Shown piece by piece: positions 62,641 through 64,000 of a stretch of 64,000 nt of DNA. Below the pieces are notes generated by a model that saw only the letters and a list, made by a program, of their open reading frames with translations, did not search any database and was not told the DNA's origin. The DNA comes from Neobacillus paridis (GTDB lineage: Bacteria; Bacillota; Bacilli; Bacillales; Cytobacillaceae). The number at the start of each line of letters is the position of its first letter. The stretch's first letter is position 1. Made by a program: the position numbers and the translations under genes. Location: NCBI RefSeq assembly GCF_016765675.1, contig NZ_JAESWB010000168.1, positions 248,001 through 312,000 on the forward strand, given 5' to 3'.

Positions 62641-63201
62641 ATGACGAAAAAGAAAAATGAACTCTGGGAATGGACAAAGGCACTGTTAATAGCGGTAGCC
62701 TTAGCAGCAGTTATTCGCTATTTTCTTTTTGCTCCGATTGTAGTGGATGGTCTGTCAATGATGCCGACACTAAAGGATCAAGATCGGATGATTGTAAATA
62801 AATTAAGCTATCGGATTGGTGAACCAAAACGCTTTGATATTATCGTCTTTCATGCACCCGAAAAGAAAGATTACATTAAACGTGTGATCGGGCTCCCGGG
62901 TGATCGAATCGAATACAAAAATGATACTTTATATGTTAATGGGAAAGCTTACAAAGAACCGTATTTGGATCAATACAAGAGCGAAGTGGCGGATGGTCCG
63001 CTTACCGATGATTTCAAGTTGGAAGAAACAGCAGTAGGCAGCAAAACGGTTCCAAAGGGCGAATTATTTGTCATGGGTGATAATCGCCGCTATAGTAAAG
63101 ACTCGCGTCATATTGGTGCCATTCCAATGAGCAAAGTAATTGGAAAGGCTACGATTGTTTTTTGGCCGATAAGTGATGCCCATATTGTAAAATTGAAATA
63201 G
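62641..63201 (+). CDS. Type I signal peptidase (SipS/LepB family)
   Basis: A 186-residue membrane serine protease that cleaves Sec and Tat signal peptides. One N-terminal helix (about 11-31), then catalytic S39 in [10 protein letters not shown] and K80 in [11 protein letters not shown], and [11 protein letters not shown] near the end. This is the Ser-Lys P-type of Gram-positives. It stands between rplS and rbgA; from memory B. subtilis has no signal peptidase gene there, while some other Bacillaceae do. GTAGGAATGGTGGG serves as ribosome binding region. Confidence 0.95.
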   Translation: MTKKKNELWEWTKALLIAVALAAVIRYFLFAPIVVDGLSMMPTLKDQDRMIVNKLSYRIGEPKRFDIIVFHAPEKKDYIKRVIGLPGDRIEYKNDTLYVNGKAYKEPYLDQYKSEVADGPLTDDFKLEETAVGSKTVPKGELFVMGDNRRYSKDSRHIGAIPMSKVIGKATIVFWPISDAHIVKLK

Positions 63202-63220
63202 ACGGGAGGATGTGATTCGC

Positions 63221-64000
63221 TTGACGATCCAATGGTTTCCTGGTCATATGGCAAAGGCTAGGAGAGAGGTCACAGAAAAATTAAAGCTAGTTGATATTAT
63301 TTTTGAATTGGTTGATGCACGAATCCCGTATTCTTCACGAAACCCGATGATTGATGAGATTATTCAACATAAACCAAGACTAGTTCTATTAAATAAGGCT
63401 GATATGGCAGATAAAGAGACAACAAAGGAGTGGGTAGTTTTTTTTGCGGAAAAAGGACTCCAGTCTCTTACAATTAATTCATTGACCGGCGAAGGTTTAA
63501 AGCAGCTAACCGCTGCTTCTCGGGAAATTCTCAAGGAAAAATTTGACCGGATGAAAGCCAAAGGTGTAAAACCACGGGCAATACGAGCGATGATCGTAGG
63601 AATTCCGAATGTTGGAAAGTCTACACTGATTAACCGTTTGGCGAAAAAGAATATTGCTAAAACCGGCAATACCCCTGGTGTGACAAAAGCGCAGCAATGG
63701 ATAAAGGTTGGCAAAGAAATGGAACTGCTTGATACCCCCGGGATTCTATGGCCGAAGTTTGAAGACCAGGAGGTTGGGATGAAATTGGCGATAACCGGGG
63801 CGATAAAGGATACGTTATTAAATTTGCATGATTTATCCATCTATGCTTTGAAATTCTTAGAACGAGCGTACCCCGAGCGCTTAAAGGATCGCTATCATCT
63901 TCTGGAATTGCCGGATGACCCTGTTGAGCTGTTCGAACATATAGGCAGGCTCAGAGGCTGCTTGATGGGTGGCGGGATGGTCGATTATGATAAAGTGGCC
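63221..64000 (+). CDS. rbgA: Ribosome biogenesis GTPase RbgA (YlqF), 5' part
   Basis: The first 260 codons are present; the gene continues past the window end. It is a circularly permuted GTPase needed for late 50S assembly (L16 incorporation). The signature start [16 protein letters not shown] is followed by G4 NKAD (58-61), then G1 GIPNVGKST (127-135) and G3 DTPG (171-174), the permuted order. The TTG start at 63221 follows GGGAGG at 63204-63209. Separated from the signal peptidase gene by 19 bases, so probably cotranscribed. Confidence 0.96.
   Translation, partial: MTIQWFPGHMAKARREVTEKLKLVDIIFELVDARIPYSSRNPMIDEIIQHKPRLVLLNKADMADKETTKEWVVFFAEKGLQSLTINSLTGEGLKQLTAASREILKEKFDRMKAKGVKPRAIRAMIVGIPNVGKSTLINRLAKKNIAKTGNTPGVTKAQQWIKVGKEMELLDTPGILWPKFEDQEVGMKLAITGAIKDTLLNLHDLSIYALKFLERAYPERLKDRYHLLELPDDPVELFEHIGRLRGCLMGGGMVDYDKVA

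Noticed and set aside
63364-63840. 158-codon open frame on the minus strand at the right edge
   Set aside because: It is antisense to rbgA, whose plus-strand frame is intact to the window end with all GTPase motifs in the permuted order.

Overview
The window is a contiguous, gene-dense stretch of a chromosome from an endospore-forming, low-GC Gram-positive bacterium of the family Bacillaceae. The evidence is the set of sporulation genes (sigE, sigG, spoVM, a ylmC/ymxH-type gene, a ylyA-like gene), the RNA regulators typical of Bacillus relatives (an Ile T-box, three PyrR attenuators, an L19 leader), and a gene order that from memory follows the Bacillus subtilis sigE-to-rbgA region almost gene for gene. 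Sequence relatedness suggests a Bacillus/Neobacillus-like species. I cannot name the species from this window. I see no tRNA, rRNA, insertion sequence, prophage or CRISPR array. Nearly all genes read on the plus strand; only rqcH and rpmB are on the minus strand.

Layout. (1) 1-5313: sporulation sigma factors sigE (3' end only) and sigG, then ylmC, pgeF, ylmE and the division cluster sepF-ylmG-ylmH-divIVA. (2) 5314-10410: T-box-controlled ileS, a ylyA-like DksA/TraR-family gene, lspA and an rluD-type pseudouridine synthase. (3) 10411-22300: the complete ten-gene pyrimidine operon pyrR-P-B-C-AA-AB-K-D-F-E, with PyrR attenuators before pyrR, pyrP and pyrB and overlapping or coupled genes from pyrB onward. 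(4) 22288-32856: rqcH (minus strand), a calcium P-type ATPase (yloB), yloC, remA, gmk, rpoZ, coaBC and priA. (5) 32921-41830: def-fmt-rsmB-rlmN-prpC-prkC-rsgA-rpe-thiN, a run that joins protein maturation, ribosome modification and Ser/Thr phosphorylation signalling. (6) 41939-48532: the tiny spoVM gene, rpmB on the opposite strand, yloU-yloV, sdaAB-sdaAA and recG. (7) 48579-53116: the FapR-controlled fatty-acid genes fapR-plsX-fabD-fabG-acpP, then rnc. (8) 53214-64000: smc-ftsY-ylxM-ffh, rpsP-khpA-ylqD-rimM-trmD-rplS, a type I signal peptidase gene, and the start of rbgA, which runs off the right edge.

Functional themes. Sporulation is represented by the SigE-to-SigG handover and by SpoVM, which directs coat assembly. 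Pyrimidine synthesis is encoded whole and sensed through PyrR. Membrane-lipid synthesis is governed by FapR. The signal-recognition-particle pathway (Ffh, FtsY, YlxM) sits next to ribosome biogenesis factors. Ribosome quality control is represented by RqcH and the S4-domain protein YlmH.

I did not find a previously undescribed multi-gene system. Every long gene belongs to a recognised family. The observations worth a second look are regulatory architecture (promoters nested in terminators, attenuators, leader hairpins), a ylyA-like protein with a degenerate zinc finger, differences from the B. subtilis locus (no sulfate-assimilation genes between pyrE and rqcH, no ABC-type gene after sigG, an added signal peptidase gene), and short intergenic repeats of the AGCGAAAAGCG type. 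Functional statements rest on recognised motifs and remembered family knowledge; no database search was run.
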